This document shows, piece after piece, positions 54,763 to 64,000 of a DNA stretch of 64,000 nt. The notes below the pieces were generated by a model. It was not told the DNA's origin and made no database searches. It saw only the letters and a program-made list of their open reading frames with translations. The translations under genes were made by a program, and so were the position numbers. Numbering within the stretch: position 1 is the stretch's first letter; every line of letters begins with the position of its first letter. Source of the DNA: an uncultured Flavobacteriaceae bacterium (lineage in GTDB: Bacteria; Bacteroidota; Bacteroidia; Flavobacteriales; Flavobacteriaceae); contig CANKUU010000006.1 in NCBI GenBank assembly GCA_947486785.1, forward strand, positions 95,042-159,041. The letters are read 5' to 3'.

Positions 54763-57312
54763 ATGGCAGAAGGCGAAAAATTGATACCAATTAATATCGA
54801 AGATGAAATGAAATCTGCCTACATTGATTATTCAATGTCGGTCATTGTGTCACGTGCCCTACCAGATGTCAGGGATGGATTGAAACCAGTTCACCGAAGA
54901 GTGCTCTACGGGATGTACGAATTGGGGGTGCGATCTAGTAGCGCACACAAGAAGTCTGCTCGTATTGTAGGTGAGGTTTTAGGTAAATACCACCCGCATG
55001 GCGATACCTCTGTTTACGATTCTATGGTACGTATGGCTCAAGAATGGAGTTTAAGGTATATGTTAGTTGATGGCCAAGGTAACTTTGGTTCTATTGATGG
55101 AGATAGTCCAGCGGCAATGCGTTATACAGAAGCTCGTATGCGCAAGATTGCAGATGATATGTTAGCTGACATTGATAAAGATACTGTAGATCATCAATTG
55201 AATTTTGATGATTCTCTTGAAGAACCAAAAGTTCTTCCAGCACGAGTTCCTAATCTTCTAGTGAATGGTGCCTCGGGTATTGCCGTAGGAATGGCAACAA
55301 ATATGCCGCCGCACAACCTTACTGAGGTAATTGATGGCACCATAGCTTATATTGATAATAACGATATCGAAATAGATGAGCTAATTACGCACATTAAAGC
55401 CCCTGACTTTCCTACTGGGGGAGTTATTTACGGATATGATGGTGTAAAAGAAGCTTTTCATACCGGTAGAGGAAGAGTAGTGATGCGGGCCAAGGCAACC
55501 TTTGAAGAGGTTCAAGGTAGAGAGTGTATTATTGTAACCGAAATTCCTTATCAGGTTAATAAGGCAGATATGATTAAGAAAACTGCCGATTTAGTAAATG
55601 AAAAGAAAATTGAAGGTATTTCAAGTATCCGCGATGAATCGGATAGAAACGGAATGCGAATTGTTTATATTTTAAGAAGAGATTCAGTACCTAATATAGT
55701 ACTAAATACGCTCTTTAAATATACAGCTTTACAATCTTCATTTAGTGTAAACAATATTGCCCTAGTAAATGGTCGTCCGCAGCTATTGAATGTGAAAGAG
55801 ATGATTCATTATTTTGTAGAGCACCGTCATGAAGTAGTGGTTCGGCGAACCAAATTTGAATTGAAAAAAGCAGAAGATCGAGCTCATATCCTAGAGGGTC
55901 TTATCATAGCTTCGGATAATATTGATGAGGTTATTCAAATTATAAGAGCTTCCTCAAATGCTGATGAAGCCAGATCAAATTTAATAGAGCGATTTAAGTT
56001 GACGGAAATTCAGGCCAAAGCCATCGTAGAAATGCGTTTGCGACAATTAACTGGTCTTGAACAAGATAAGCTTCGTGCAGAATATGATGAGATTATCAAA
56101 ACTATAGCTGATCTTAAAGATATTTTAGAAAGAAAAGAGCGCAGAATGGACATCATTAAGCATGAGTTGCGTGAAGTTCAAGATAAATACGGAGATGAAC
56201 GTCGTTCTGAAATAAATTTTGCTGGTGGCGATTTAAGCATGGAGGATATGATACCCAATGAGCAAGTTGTAATTACTATATCACATGCTGGGTATATTAA
56301 AAGAACGCCCCTTACAGAATATAAAACTCAAAATAGGGGAGGGGTTGGACAAAAAGCATCATCCACTAGAAATGAAGACTTTTTAGAGCATTTGTTTGTG
56401 GGTACTAATCACCAGTATATGTTATTTTTCACCCAAAAAGGAAAATGTTACTGGATGCGTGTTTATGAAATTCCAGAAGGTAGTAAAACGTCAAAAGGAA
56501 GAGCAATTCAAAATTTGATAAATATTGAGAGTGATGATAAGGTAAAAGCTTTTATTTGTACTCAAGATTTGAAAGACGAAGAGTATGTGAATAGTCATTA
56601 CGTAATTATGGCTACTAAAAAAGGAACTGTAAAAAAGACTTCTTTAGAGCAGTATTCTAGACCTCGCCAGAATGGAATAAATGCAATAGGTATTCGTGAG
56701 GGAGATGAGCTATTAGAGGCAAAATTAACAACAGGATCGAGCCAAGTATTTTTAGGACTTAAATCAGGTAAAGCTATTCGGTTCGAGGAAAGTAAAACAA
56801 GACCAATGGGGCGAAATGCCTCAGGAGTTAGAGGAATTACCTTAGCCAATGAAAATGATGAAGTAATTGGTATGGTTACCGTTCATAATTTTGAAGACGA
56901 ATTACTAGTTGTTTCAGAAAATGGGTATGGTAAAAGATCCAGCATAGATGATTATCGCGTAACTAATCGAGGAGGAAAAGGTGTAAAGACAATTTCTATT
57001 ACCGAAAAAACGGGTGGACTAGTAGCTATTAAGAATGTTACAGACTCCGATGATTTGATGATTATTAATCGATCTGGTATCGCTATAAGAATGAGTGTAG
57101 AAGATCTTAGAGTAATGGGTAGGGCAACTCAAGGAGTTAGATTAATCAACATTAAAGGTGATGATGCTATTGCGGCTGTTGCTAAGGTAATGAAAGATGA
57201 AGATAGTTTGGAGGATGTTGACGTGCTAGACATGGCTGTTGATACAGAAGGTGGCACGGCTATTGATTCAACAGAGAGTGACCTTGACAATAAAAGTGAA
57301 GAAGAACAATAA
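54763..57312 (+). CDS. gyrA: DNA gyrase subunit A
   Basis: The breakage-reunion subunit of gyrase. I take ATG 54763 (849 residues; [20 protein letters not shown]), as the longer frame adds 22 unrelated residues starting at TTG. The active-site Tyr121 is in [10 protein letters not shown]. The quinolone-region stretch reads [19 protein letters not shown]. The C-terminal beta-pinwheel carries the GyrA box variant QNRGGVG, confirming gyrase over ParC, and ends in an acidic tail. A TPR gene follows after 30 bases. Confidence 0.97.
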   Translation: MAEGEKLIPINIEDEMKSAYIDYSMSVIVSRALPDVRDGLKPVHRRVLYGMYELGVRSSSAHKKSARIVGEVLGKYHPHGDTSVYDSMVRMAQEWSLRYMLVDGQGNFGSIDGDSPAAMRYTEARMRKIADDMLADIDKDTVDHQLNFDDSLEEPKVLPARVPNLLVNGASGIAVGMATNMPPHNLTEVIDGTIAYIDNNDIEIDELITHIKAPDFPTGGVIYGYDGVKEAFHTGRGRVVMRAKATFEEVQGRECIIVTEIPYQVNKADMIKKTADLVNEKKIEGISSIRDESDRNGMRIVYILRRDSVPNIVLNTLFKYTALQSSFSVNNIALVNGRPQLLNVKEMIHYFVEHRHEVVVRRTKFELKKAEDRAHILEGLIIASDNIDEVIQIIRASSNADEARSNLIERFKLTEIQAKAIVEMRLRQLTGLEQDKLRAEYDEIIKTIADLKDILERKERRMDIIKHELREVQDKYGDERRSEINFAGGDLSMEDMIPNEQVVITISHAGYIKRTPLTEYKTQNRGGVGQKASSTRNEDFLEHLFVGTNHQYMLFFTQKGKCYWMRVYEIPEGSKTSKGRAIQNLINIESDDKVKAFICTQDLKDEEYVNSHYVIMATKKGTVKKTSLEQYSRPRQNGINAIGIREGDELLEAKLTTGSSQVFLGLKSGKAIRFEESKTRPMGRNASGVRGITLANENDEVIGMVTVHNFEDELLVVSENGYGKRSSIDDYRVTNRGGKGVKTISITEKTGGLVAIKNVTDSDDLMIINRSGIAIRMSVEDLRVMGRATQGVRLINIKGDDAIAAVAKVMKDEDSLEDVDVLDMAVDTEGGTAIDSTESDLDNKSEEEQ

Positions 57313-57342
57313 AAAATTAACATTAATATTAAATAGAACGAA

Positions 57343-58605
57343 ATGAAAATTAAAATTTTTATGCTGGCGGCAATGTCATTTACAATGGTTGGTTTTGCCC
57401 AGAAAGATCAAATTAAAGCAGCAGCAAAAGCCCTTAAAGGCGGTGATGCTATGGCCGCTAAAACTTCTTTAGATGCTGCAGCAGGAATGATTTCAAATGC
57501 TGATGCCAAAATTCAAGCGCAGTATCATTTTTTAAGAGGAAGTGCTTATTCAAAGCTAGCTAAAGGGGGTGATAGCTCTGCTTTTAATGAGGCAGTTTCT
57601 TCTTTTCAAAACGTATTATCAGTCGAGGAGAAGAGTGGTAAAGTAAAATATACCAATGAAGCTAAGCAAAAACTAGGAGAGATTACGGCTGCATTGGTTA
57701 ATTCTGCGGTTGAAGATAACGGTAATAAAAAGTTTAAAGAAGCCGCTGAAAAGTTATATATGAGTTACAAGATAAGTCCGAAAGATACGGTATATCTTTA
57801 TTATGCGGCTAGTAGTGCTGTGAATGGTGCGGATTATGAAAATGCTTTACAATACTACAATGAACTCCAAGAGTTGGGTTATGATGGTAGTGCTGTTGTA
57901 TACAAAGCAACCAACGTTGCAACAGGAGAAGTAGAAGAAATGGATAAGCTTCAGAGAGAACTATACGTTAAATCTGGCACGTATAAAGATCCAGTTGATG
58001 AAAAAACACCATCAAAAACTGCCGAAATTGTTAAGAATACGGCTTTAATTTATGGTCAATTAGGGCAAGACGATAAAGCACTTGAGGCTTATGCTAAGGC
58101 AAGAGCTACTAATCCTGATGATGTTAACTTGGTATTACAAGAAGCGAATCTACATTATAAATTAGGGGATAAAGATAAGTTTAAGAGTCTTATGGCACAA
58201 GCATCGACTATGGAGCCAGATAATGCAGATCTTCATTACAATATTGGTGTAATTAATATGGAGCAGGGTAACCTTGAAGAAGCCAGAGCATCTTATATGA
58301 AGGCATTAGAAGTTAACCCTAACTACACTAATGCGCAGTTAAATCTTTCAACTACATATGTTAATGAAGGAAATGCGCTAATTGATGAGATGAATAGTTT
58401 AGGAAATTCTAGAAGCGATATTGCAAGATATGATGAGCTGAAACAACAAAAGGATGATTTGTTTGGAAAAGGAGCTCAAATTCTAGAGGATGCTTTGAAA
58501 TTAAATCCAGATAATCAGGGTGTTCTTACGCAGCTAAAGAATATCTATGGTGCAATGGGTGATAATGAAAACTTTATGCGTATTAAAAAGATATTAGGGG
58601 AGTAG
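57343..58605 (+). CDS. Exported tetratricopeptide repeat protein
   Basis: A 420-residue protein with a signal peptide (MKIKIFMLAAMSFTMVGFAQ). TPR helices run through the mature part, clearest in ALIYGQLGQDDKALEAYAKA, ADLHYNIGVINMEQGNLEEA and YTNAQLNLSTTYVNEGNALI. Such proteins scaffold complexes in the periplasm or outer membrane; no partner can be named. It follows gyrA by 30 bases and is probably cotranscribed, ending at a strong terminator. Confidence 0.85.
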   Translation: MKIKIFMLAAMSFTMVGFAQKDQIKAAAKALKGGDAMAAKTSLDAAAGMISNADAKIQAQYHFLRGSAYSKLAKGGDSSAFNEAVSSFQNVLSVEEKSGKVKYTNEAKQKLGEITAALVNSAVEDNGNKKFKEAAEKLYMSYKISPKDTVYLYYAASSAVNGADYENALQYYNELQELGYDGSAVVYKATNVATGEVEEMDKLQRELYVKSGTYKDPVDEKTPSKTAEIVKNTALIYGQLGQDDKALEAYAKARATNPDDVNLVLQEANLHYKLGDKDKFKSLMAQASTMEPDNADLHYNIGVINMEQGNLEEARASYMKALEVNPNYTNAQLNLSTTYVNEGNALIDEMNSLGNSRSDIARYDELKQQKDDLFGKGAQILEDALKLNPDNQGVLTQLKNIYGAMGDNENFMRIKKILGE

Positions 58606-58632
58606 TAATAAAATACCTTTAATCAACAAAAT

Positions 58633-58668
58633 AAAATCCTCCTTAGCATATGCTAAGGAGGATTTTTT
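58633..58668. terminator. Perfect 34-bp palindromic bidirectional terminator
   Basis: The 17-base arms at 58633-58649 and 58650-58666 are exact complements around GCATATGC, with T-rich ends on both strands. It serves the TPR gene and the convergent peptidase gene, and touches the latter's stop codon. Confidence 0.9.
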
Positions 58669-59419
58669 ATATAATTTTTTTGATGACTCTAAGCGAATGA
58701 GTGTAGGTTCTAGTTTCAGTATTAAAAATACCAGTATGATCAATTCGATCAATGCGAACCTTACCATGGGTGTGAATGATATAATTATCGTTCATAATAA
58801 TACCCACATGATTAATAATGCCCTCATTGTTGTCGAAAAAAGCTAGGTCTCCTGGCTCACTTTCTTCAATAAAACTAAGTGCTTCGCCTTGCGCAGATTG
58901 CTCTATCGCATTTCTCTTAAGTTGATGCCCATTAATTTTATAAACCATTTGTGTAAAACCTGCACAGTCTAGACCAAAAGGGGTTCGCCCACCTTTAAGA
59001 AAAGGAGCGTTTAGATAGAGCAAAGCAACACTAATTAGTTTTGTTTTGGCTTGCTTTTCGTTTACAAAAGATCCTTCAAAATTATTTGGCAATGCACTAG
59101 TATTGTGAACATCAGAACCCATCATAATCGGAATTAAAACGTCTGATTTAGTGCTTACGAAAGAAACAAGATCAGATGCGTAAGCTGGGTTTTTAAAATT
59201 CTCAATAGCTTTATAGACACGCTCTTCTATGACATGAATTTGATTGTTAAGAACCCAACCCTCAGTATCGTCAAAAGCGTGGCGTATTTTACTATAAAAT
59301 TTACGCCGCTCTAAAATTTTAAAATGTTCTCCATAAATGACCTGTGAAACCATTTCTGATACCTCGTCACCGCTTGATCGTATCGCAATAACACTTAGAG
59401 AGCAAATGCCAAACTCCAT
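58667..59419 (-). CDS. C40 family NlpC/P60 peptidase with SH3-like N-terminus
   Basis: A 250-residue cell-wall peptidase-type protein. Residues 1-60 look like an SH3b domain (VSQVIYGEHFKILERRKFYSKIR, then EGWV). The NlpC/P60 domain has Cys152 in GLDCAGFTQMVY, His204 in NHVGIIM and a further His at 216 or 218 in IIHTHGK. No signal peptide is visible, so it may be cytosolic and act on imported muropeptides, or be exported otherwise. It lies 24 bases after the thiolase gene. Confidence 0.9.
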   Translation of the reverse strand: MEFGICSLSVIAIRSSGDEVSEMVSQVIYGEHFKILERRKFYSKIRHAFDDTEGWVLNNQIHVIEERVYKAIENFKNPAYASDLVSFVSTKSDVLIPIMMGSDVHNTSALPNNFEGSFVNEKQAKTKLISVALLYLNAPFLKGGRTPFGLDCAGFTQMVYKINGHQLKRNAIEQSAQGEALSFIEESEPGDLAFFDNNEGIINHVGIIMNDNYIIHTHGKVRIDRIDHTGIFNTETRTYTHSLRVIKKII

Positions 59420-59443
59420 TTTTATAATTATACAGGGTGTTTA

Positions 59444-60619
59444 TTAATTTCTTTCAACGACTATCGCTGAAGCTCCGCCCCCACCATTACATATTGCAGC
59501 TGCGCCAACTTTCGATTTTTTTTGATGAAGAGTATGAATTAAAGTAACTAAGATTCTAGCGCCCGAACAACCCAAAGGATGACCAAGAGAAACGGCTCCA
59601 CCATTTACATTTACATTAGAATTATCTAAGCCTAGTATTTTCATATTTGCAAGGCCTACAACAGCAAAAGCTTCGTTAAATTCAAAGTAGTCAACATCTT
59701 CAATAGTTAAATTAGCTTTATCTAAAGCTTTAGGCAATGCTTTTGCGGGTGCCGTAGTAAACCATTCCGGTTCGTGAGCTGCATCGGCAAATCCTTTTAT
59801 GGTAGCCAAAGGCTTTAATTTTAGCTCTTTTGCTTTTTCGGCACTCATTAGTACTAGTGCTGCAGCACCGTCATTTATCGTAGAAGCATTAGCTGCTGTT
59901 ACCGTACCGTCTTTTGAAAAAGCAGGGCGTAAAGCAGGAATTTTTTCCATTTTTACGTTCTTAAATTCTTCATCTTCCGAAAAAATTAATGGTTCGCCTC
60001 TACGTTGAGGTACTTCTACAGGAATAATTTCATTTTTAAAATTACCCAGTCTTGTAGCTTCTGCTGATCTTTTGTACGATTCTATAGCAAACGCATCTTG
60101 ATCTTCTCTGCTAAACTCATATTTTGCTGCGCATGCATCTGCACATACCCCCATAGCAGTTTGGTCATAAACATCTGTAAGACCATCTTTTTGCATTCCA
60201 TCAATCATCGAAGTTGGTCCAAATTTTTGACCTTTTCTCAGATATAAATAATGAGGAATAAGACTCATATTTTCCATCCCGCCAGCTACAACAATAGAAG
60301 CATCCCCTAAGGCGATAGCTTGTGCTGCTTGCATTACAGCTTTCATGCCAGAGGCGCAAACCTTATTAATGGTAGTACATGGTACGTTATTTGGAATTCC
60401 TGCAAAAATAGCGGCTTGTCTCGCAGGTGCCTGCCCTGTGCCCGCTTGCACTACATTACCCATTAAAACTTCTTCAACAAGTTTAGGTGATAAATCAATT
60501 TTTTCTAATGCCGCTTTAATAGCTGTTGCTCCTAATTTAGGAGCAGGTATGTTTGATAAGGTACCCATAAATGAACCAATGGGCGTTCTTACTGCGGAAA
60601 CTATTACTACTTTATTCAT
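59444..60619 (-). CDS. Acetyl-CoA C-acyltransferase (thiolase)
   Basis: A 391-residue thiolase that cleaves 3-ketoacyl-CoA or condenses two acetyl-CoA. The nucleophilic Cys is in NKVCASGMKAVM; the C-terminal motifs are NEAFAVVGLANM, NVNGGAVSLGHPLGCSGARI and AICNGGGGASAIV. Sequence alone does not separate a degradative from a biosynthetic enzyme, though the tone is that of acetyl-CoA acetyltransferase. It starts at ATG 60619. Confidence 0.95.
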   Translation of the reverse strand: MNKVVIVSAVRTPIGSFMGTLSNIPAPKLGATAIKAALEKIDLSPKLVEEVLMGNVVQAGTGQAPARQAAIFAGIPNNVPCTTINKVCASGMKAVMQAAQAIALGDASIVVAGGMENMSLIPHYLYLRKGQKFGPTSMIDGMQKDGLTDVYDQTAMGVCADACAAKYEFSREDQDAFAIESYKRSAEATRLGNFKNEIIPVEVPQRRGEPLIFSEDEEFKNVKMEKIPALRPAFSKDGTVTAANASTINDGAAALVLMSAEKAKELKLKPLATIKGFADAAHEPEWFTTAPAKALPKALDKANLTIEDVDYFEFNEAFAVVGLANMKILGLDNSNVNVNGGAVSLGHPLGCSGARILVTLIHTLHQKKSKVGAAAICNGGGGASAIVVERN

Positions 60620-60813
60620 GTTGATCTTTTGTTTGTTTTAAGAATACGAAAGTACTAAAATTAAGCATAAACAGCACTTTTCGTATTCTTGGTTTTTAAT
60701 AATAAACGGGTGTCTATTTTAAATGGTTTTGTTATGATTCAGATAAAAATGAGCAAACTTCTAAATACTACTTCGCTTATATTTCTCTATTTTTGAACTT
60801 AGATATCTTCGTT

Positions 60814-62850
60814 ATGAGCAAATCGCTAGATCAGTTATATAAAAATCAATCTCTTGTATACAAATATGTTCTTTACGTGGTCTCACTTTTTTTTATTGTT
60901 TTTTTCTTTCCAAGAGGAGGTCAATTTAAATACGAGTTTCAAAAAGGAAAGCAATGGCAGCATGAAAATTTAAGAGCACCTTTTGATTTTTCTATTAAGA
61001 AAAGTAAAACTGAAATAGCGGCAGAAGAGCAAAGGGTAATTAATAATCATATAGATTACTATAGATATGATGTTGCCTCTCGAGATCAGGTTTATCAAAA
61101 ATTCAAAGAACAATTACCTACTTTTTTTTCTAGTAAAGAGCCATTAAAAAAAATATCTAATGCGGGTAAATCTATTCTCAATGAACTTTATGAATATGGA
61201 GTAGTTGATAATACCAATTTTAAAACTTCATCTGATCAAATCTACTTAGTAAAAAATAATGAGGCAGGTAAGCTAAATTTTAAAGATTTAACACGCCTTC
61301 AAGATGTTGAACATATAATTGATAGTGTTCTTAAAAAGAAAAAACTTCTTTCTTTAAAAAAGACATTTAATAAATGGTTTTTAAATTTAGTAGAACCTAA
61401 TGTTACCTTTGATAAAAAAATTTCTGAACGAGCATTAAAAGAAGAACTTTCTAAAATTTCTCATACCAGGGGTACCGTTGATGAAGGGGATTTAATTATT
61501 GCGAAGGGAGAGCTAGTTGGCTCAGAAAATTTCAAGATTTTAACTTCGCTTAAAGCAGAATATCAGTCAGAATTATGGACTAACAAAAACCAATATTTTA
61601 TTCTTTTTGGCTATTCAGTTCTTGTAGCTTTAGTGCTGATGATGCTACTTTTATTTTTAAAAAAATATCGCCCTTGGGTTTTTGAAAATAATACTAAAGT
61701 AACCTTTATATTTTTTAACATTCTTTTGATGGTTTTTTTAACCACAATGACTGTAAAATATAACGATAATTATGTTTTTGTGGTACCGCTTTGTATTCTT
61801 CCTCTAGTAATTAAAACCTTTTTTGACGCACGCTTAGGTCTTTTTGTACATGTCTTAACGGTTTTGATTTTAGGTTTTGTGGTGCCAAATAGTTTTGAGT
61901 ATATTTTTTTACAGATAATTGCCGGAATTATTACGATACTTACGGTATCAGAGCTATACAAAAGAGCCAATCTTTTTATTTCTGTTGCTCAAATAACGAT
62001 TATTTATGTAGTGGGTTATTTGGCCTTTCATATGATACATGAAGGAAACCTACAGAATATTGTTTGGGTAAACTTGGGGTTATTTTTGTTAAGTGGTATG
62101 ATAACACTTTTTGTGCAACCACTTATCTATATTTATGAGAAGGTTTTTGGTTTGGTTTCTGATGTTTCTCTTTTAGAGCTTTCTGATACGAACTCAAAAT
62201 TACTAAAAGAGCTTTCCAATAAGGCACCAGGTACTTTTCATCATTCGCTACAAGTTGCAAATTTAGCAGAGGCAGCAGCAAATGAGATTGGCGCAAACGC
62301 TATGCTTGTGCGGGTAGGAGCTTTGTATCATGATATTGGTAAAATGTTAAAGCCAACTTATTTTACTGAAAATCAAATTACTAATGTAAACCCCCATGAT
62401 GAATTATCACCTAAAGATAGTGCCAAAATTATTATTGATCACGTTATATCTGGAATTGAGTTAGCTAGAAAAAATAATTTACCCGATAGGGTTATTGATT
62501 TTATAAGAAGCCATCATGGTACTTCTTTGGTATACTATTTTTATAAAAAACAACAAGAATTAGATCCCGAGACAACCACAGAAGATTTTAGATATCCAGG
62601 GCCTATTCCTTTTTCAAAGGAAACTGCCATTTTAATGATGGCAGATTCGGTAGAGGCAGCATCAAAAAGTCTTAGTAACCCTACTTTTTTAATTATTGAT
62701 CAGTTTGTAGATAAAATTATTTCCGGCCAAATGGCAGCAAACCAGTTTATAAATGCAGATATTACTTTTAAAGAGATAGAATCTTTAAAGAAAATTTTTA
62801 AGCAAAAACTCACCAATATTTATCATTTAAGAGTGGAATATCCCGAATAA
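60814..62850 (+). CDS. 7TMR-HD family HDIG phosphohydrolase, PgpH-like c-di-AMP phosphodiesterase
   Basis: A membrane phosphodiesterase. I take ATG 60814 (678 residues); the frame's earlier start is TTG 60793. One N-terminal helix is followed by a large extracytoplasmic 7TMR-HDED domain (about 45-265), seven membrane helices (about 275-460) and a cytosolic HD domain with GTFHHSLQVANLAE, GALYHDIGKM, DHVISGIELARK and FIRSHHGTSLVYYFY. This layout is that of PgpH, which hydrolyses c-di-AMP; activity here is by family only. Confidence 0.92.
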   Translation: MSKSLDQLYKNQSLVYKYVLYVVSLFFIVFFFPRGGQFKYEFQKGKQWQHENLRAPFDFSIKKSKTEIAAEEQRVINNHIDYYRYDVASRDQVYQKFKEQLPTFFSSKEPLKKISNAGKSILNELYEYGVVDNTNFKTSSDQIYLVKNNEAGKLNFKDLTRLQDVEHIIDSVLKKKKLLSLKKTFNKWFLNLVEPNVTFDKKISERALKEELSKISHTRGTVDEGDLIIAKGELVGSENFKILTSLKAEYQSELWTNKNQYFILFGYSVLVALVLMMLLLFLKKYRPWVFENNTKVTFIFFNILLMVFLTTMTVKYNDNYVFVVPLCILPLVIKTFFDARLGLFVHVLTVLILGFVVPNSFEYIFLQIIAGIITILTVSELYKRANLFISVAQITIIYVVGYLAFHMIHEGNLQNIVWVNLGLFLLSGMITLFVQPLIYIYEKVFGLVSDVSLLELSDTNSKLLKELSNKAPGTFHHSLQVANLAEAAANEIGANAMLVRVGALYHDIGKMLKPTYFTENQITNVNPHDELSPKDSAKIIIDHVISGIELARKNNLPDRVIDFIRSHHGTSLVYYFYKKQQELDPETTTEDFRYPGPIPFSKETAILMMADSVEAASKSLSNPTFLIIDQFVDKIISGQMAANQFINADITFKEIESLKKIFKQKLTNIYHLRVEYPE

Positions 62851-62948
62851 ATTAAGAGGAAAATTTCACCTCATTTTAAATCTTAATTATGACATAATTT
62901 GCAGAAGCGCAAATAATTTCAAATTAGAGAAAAAAAATAAAAAAATAG

Positions 62949-62980
62949 TTGCAACATAGTCTTATAAAAATGTACATTTG
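62949..62980 (+). promoter_or_regulatory. Strong promoter of the tRNA pair
   Basis: TTG at 62949-62951, a 21-base spacer, and TACATTTG at 62973-62980: a full match to the Bacteroidota consensus, 31 bases before tRNA-Ser. Confidence 0.75.
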
Positions 62981-63011
62981 CAACCGCTTTAAGAGCGATG
63001 TTCATTTAAAA

Positions 63012-63100
63012 GGAGAGGTGCCTGAGTGGCCGAAAGGAACGGTTTGCTAAATCGTCGTACTCTAACAAGGGTACCCAGGGTTCGAATCCCTGTCTCTCCG
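63012..63100 (+). tRNA. tRNA-Ser (GCT)
   Basis: An 89-base class II tRNA. The acceptor arms GGAGAGG and TCTCTCC pair with one G-T; the anticodon loop is TTGCTAA with anticodon GCT; a long variable arm follows, and the T arm is GGGTTCGAATCCC. The 3' CCA is not encoded. Confidence 0.95.
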
Positions 63101-63143
63101 CAAGAGGTCTTTGTGTGAAGACAGAAAAAATATGATAACCATT

Positions 63144-63218
63144 CGGGGTGTAGCGTAGCCCGGTTATCGCGCCGCGTTTGGGACGCGGAGGTCGCAGGTT
63201 CGAATCCTGCCACCCCGA
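63144..63218 (+). tRNA. tRNA-Pro (TGG)
   Basis: A 75-base tRNA. The acceptor arms CGGGGTG and CACCCCG pair fully; the anticodon stem CCGCG/CGCGG closes the loop TTTGGGA with anticodon TGG; the T arm is GCAGGTTCGAATCCTGC. CCA is not encoded. It lies 43 bases after tRNA-Ser on the same transcript. Confidence 0.95.
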
Positions 63219-63242
63219 CAAATTATAGTATCAATCTATAAC

Positions 63243-63280
63243 AAAAACCTGTTAATCATATGATTTTCAGGTTTTTCTGT
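63243..63280 (+). terminator. Terminator of the tRNA transcript
   Basis: AAAAACCTG at 63243-63251 pairs with CAGGTTTTT at 63268-63276, with an inner AATCATATGATT palindrome and further T after it. Confidence 0.8.
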
Positions 63281-63335
63281 TTTTAAGTATATCATAAGAA
63301 TTGATATGATTTGGGATCAAGACAAATTGTTGTGT

Positions 63336-63818
63336 TTAAGCAAAAATTCTAGTTAATCTAAAAAGGAAGAACTCTACATTTTTGACACCTTTAAACTGAG
63401 CTCTAAAGGCTTTAATTTTGGCATTAAAAGATTCCGCCGAAGCATTAGTACTTCTGTTTATAAAGTAGTTCAGTATTGACCTGTAGTTAATTGTTATTGT
63501 ATTTGCAATAGTGTTAAAAGCCTTAAATCTTGTTTGTTCCACGTCTTTATACCAGTGTGCTAGTTTAGTATAAGCCGTTTGTATAGAAGTAGCTGTATTG
63601 AATATATTTCTTAAGCCTTGTACCAGATTATATGCTCTTTTGATGTCTGGATATTGCTCAAATAGTATTTTAGATCTTAAGTATTGACTTTGTGTCCAAT
63701 TACTAGGAGCTTTGTAGAGTAGATATCTACTTCGGGCTAAGAGTTGTTTTCTTGTATCGCCATTGTCAAAGGTTTCTGGTTGATATTCTATTTGTTTGAT
63801 TTTAGTTTGTTTAATCTA
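63336..63818 (-). pseudogene. Truncated ISAon1-type (ISL3-like) transposase, C-terminal part
   Basis: An open frame read leftward from an in-frame stop (TAG) at 63818-63816 to the end at 63336, about 160 residues. It shows the C-terminal half of ISAon1-group transposases: NGDTRKQLLARSRYLLYK, ILFEQYPDIKRAYNLVQGL, LAHWYKDVEQTRFKAFNTIA and NRSTNASAESFNAKIKAFRAQF, the last carrying the catalytic Glu region. The N-terminal domain and first two acidic residues are missing, and sequence beyond the stop does not continue the family pattern. It is therefore a 5'-truncated relic just past the tRNA terminator. Confidence 0.8.
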
Positions 63819-64000
63819 AGACCGTTGCAAAAGGACTCATGATTTTGACTTGGTTGCTGATTTTGCTCTTTTGAGTTTTTTTTACGTCTTTTTATTGTTT
63901 TTATAGTGTATTCACCTCTTTTGTATGGGTTATTTCTCTTAATTTTTAGAATTAGACGCAATTATCCCTGGACTTCGATATAAATTATAGCATATAGCTT
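63819..64000. other. Unassigned right edge
   Basis: No clear gene. A short leftward frame rich in Lys, Arg and Asn is present but unlike the N-terminal part of the neighbouring transposase. It may be the flank of the insertion relic. Confidence 0.3.

Noticed and set aside
62989..63221. Two leftward open frames of 71 and 74 codons over the tRNA genes
   Set aside because: They are antisense to tRNA-Ser and tRNA-Pro. The predicted peptides are the kind of spurious products often annotated over tRNA genes.

Overview
The window looks like a chromosomal segment of a marine or free-living Flavobacteriaceae bacterium (Bacteroidota). It is AT-rich. Several promoters fit the Bacteroidota pattern TTG, about 19-21 bases, then TAnnTTTG. 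It carries a very large SprB-repeat protein with a type B type IX secretion sorting domain. The chaining of tamB, tsaD, rsmE, DUF4159 and AI-2E genes, and the NagB/PIG-L fusion, are familiar from this family.

Layout. 1-5000: end of a small membrane transporter gene, a hypothetical gene, an orphan 7TM sensor-kinase-like protein whose H-box His is Asn, a gene-free stretch with a cluster of GGTACAAA octamers, and mnmE. 5000-9800: a Lys/Glu-rich exported protein, a DUF4870 protein, dnaN, a SAM hydrolase and a PhoH ATPase. 10300-14070: an amino-sugar locus with a NagB/PIG-L fusion divergent from a DeoR-type regulator and murQ; the shared control region holds a perfect 13-bp inverted repeat pair placed symmetrically between the two promoters. 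14070-15600: an aldose dehydrogenase and its probable cytochrome c. 15744-24209: a 2,821-residue surface adhesin. 24300-31460: an esterase, an insertion-sequence relic, and a leftward set (methyltransferase, AI-2E permease, DUF4159, rsmE, tsaD) interrupted by a rightward DUF1223 gene. 31500-39230: tamB, then pfkA, gapA and a GlcNAc-kinase-like gene. 39800-42900: leftward yebC, pterin dehydratase, an epimerase and gcvT. 43000-51180: an Xaa-Pro aminopeptidase, the thrABC operon with a probable leader peptide, and the NAD(P)HX repair enzyme. 51360-62850: a small conserved protein, clpC, gyrA, a TPR protein, an NlpC/P60 peptidase, a thiolase and a PgpH-like c-di-AMP phosphodiesterase. 62950-64000: tRNA-Ser and tRNA-Pro from one strong promoter, then a truncated ISAon1-type transposase.

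How the genes may work together. MurQ yields GlcNAc-6-P from MurNAc-6-P. The PIG-L domain of the fusion could deacetylate it and the NagB-like domain could deaminate the product to fructose-6-P, which pfkA and gapA would feed into glycolysis. No nagA is present in the window, so this is inference, and the NagB-like domain lacks one expected catalytic Asp. Most of the window is ordinary core chromosome. I found no CRISPR array, prophage, defence island or biosynthetic cluster. The least explained items are the pseudokinase, the GGTACAAA cluster, the nag/mur control region and the thr leader peptide.
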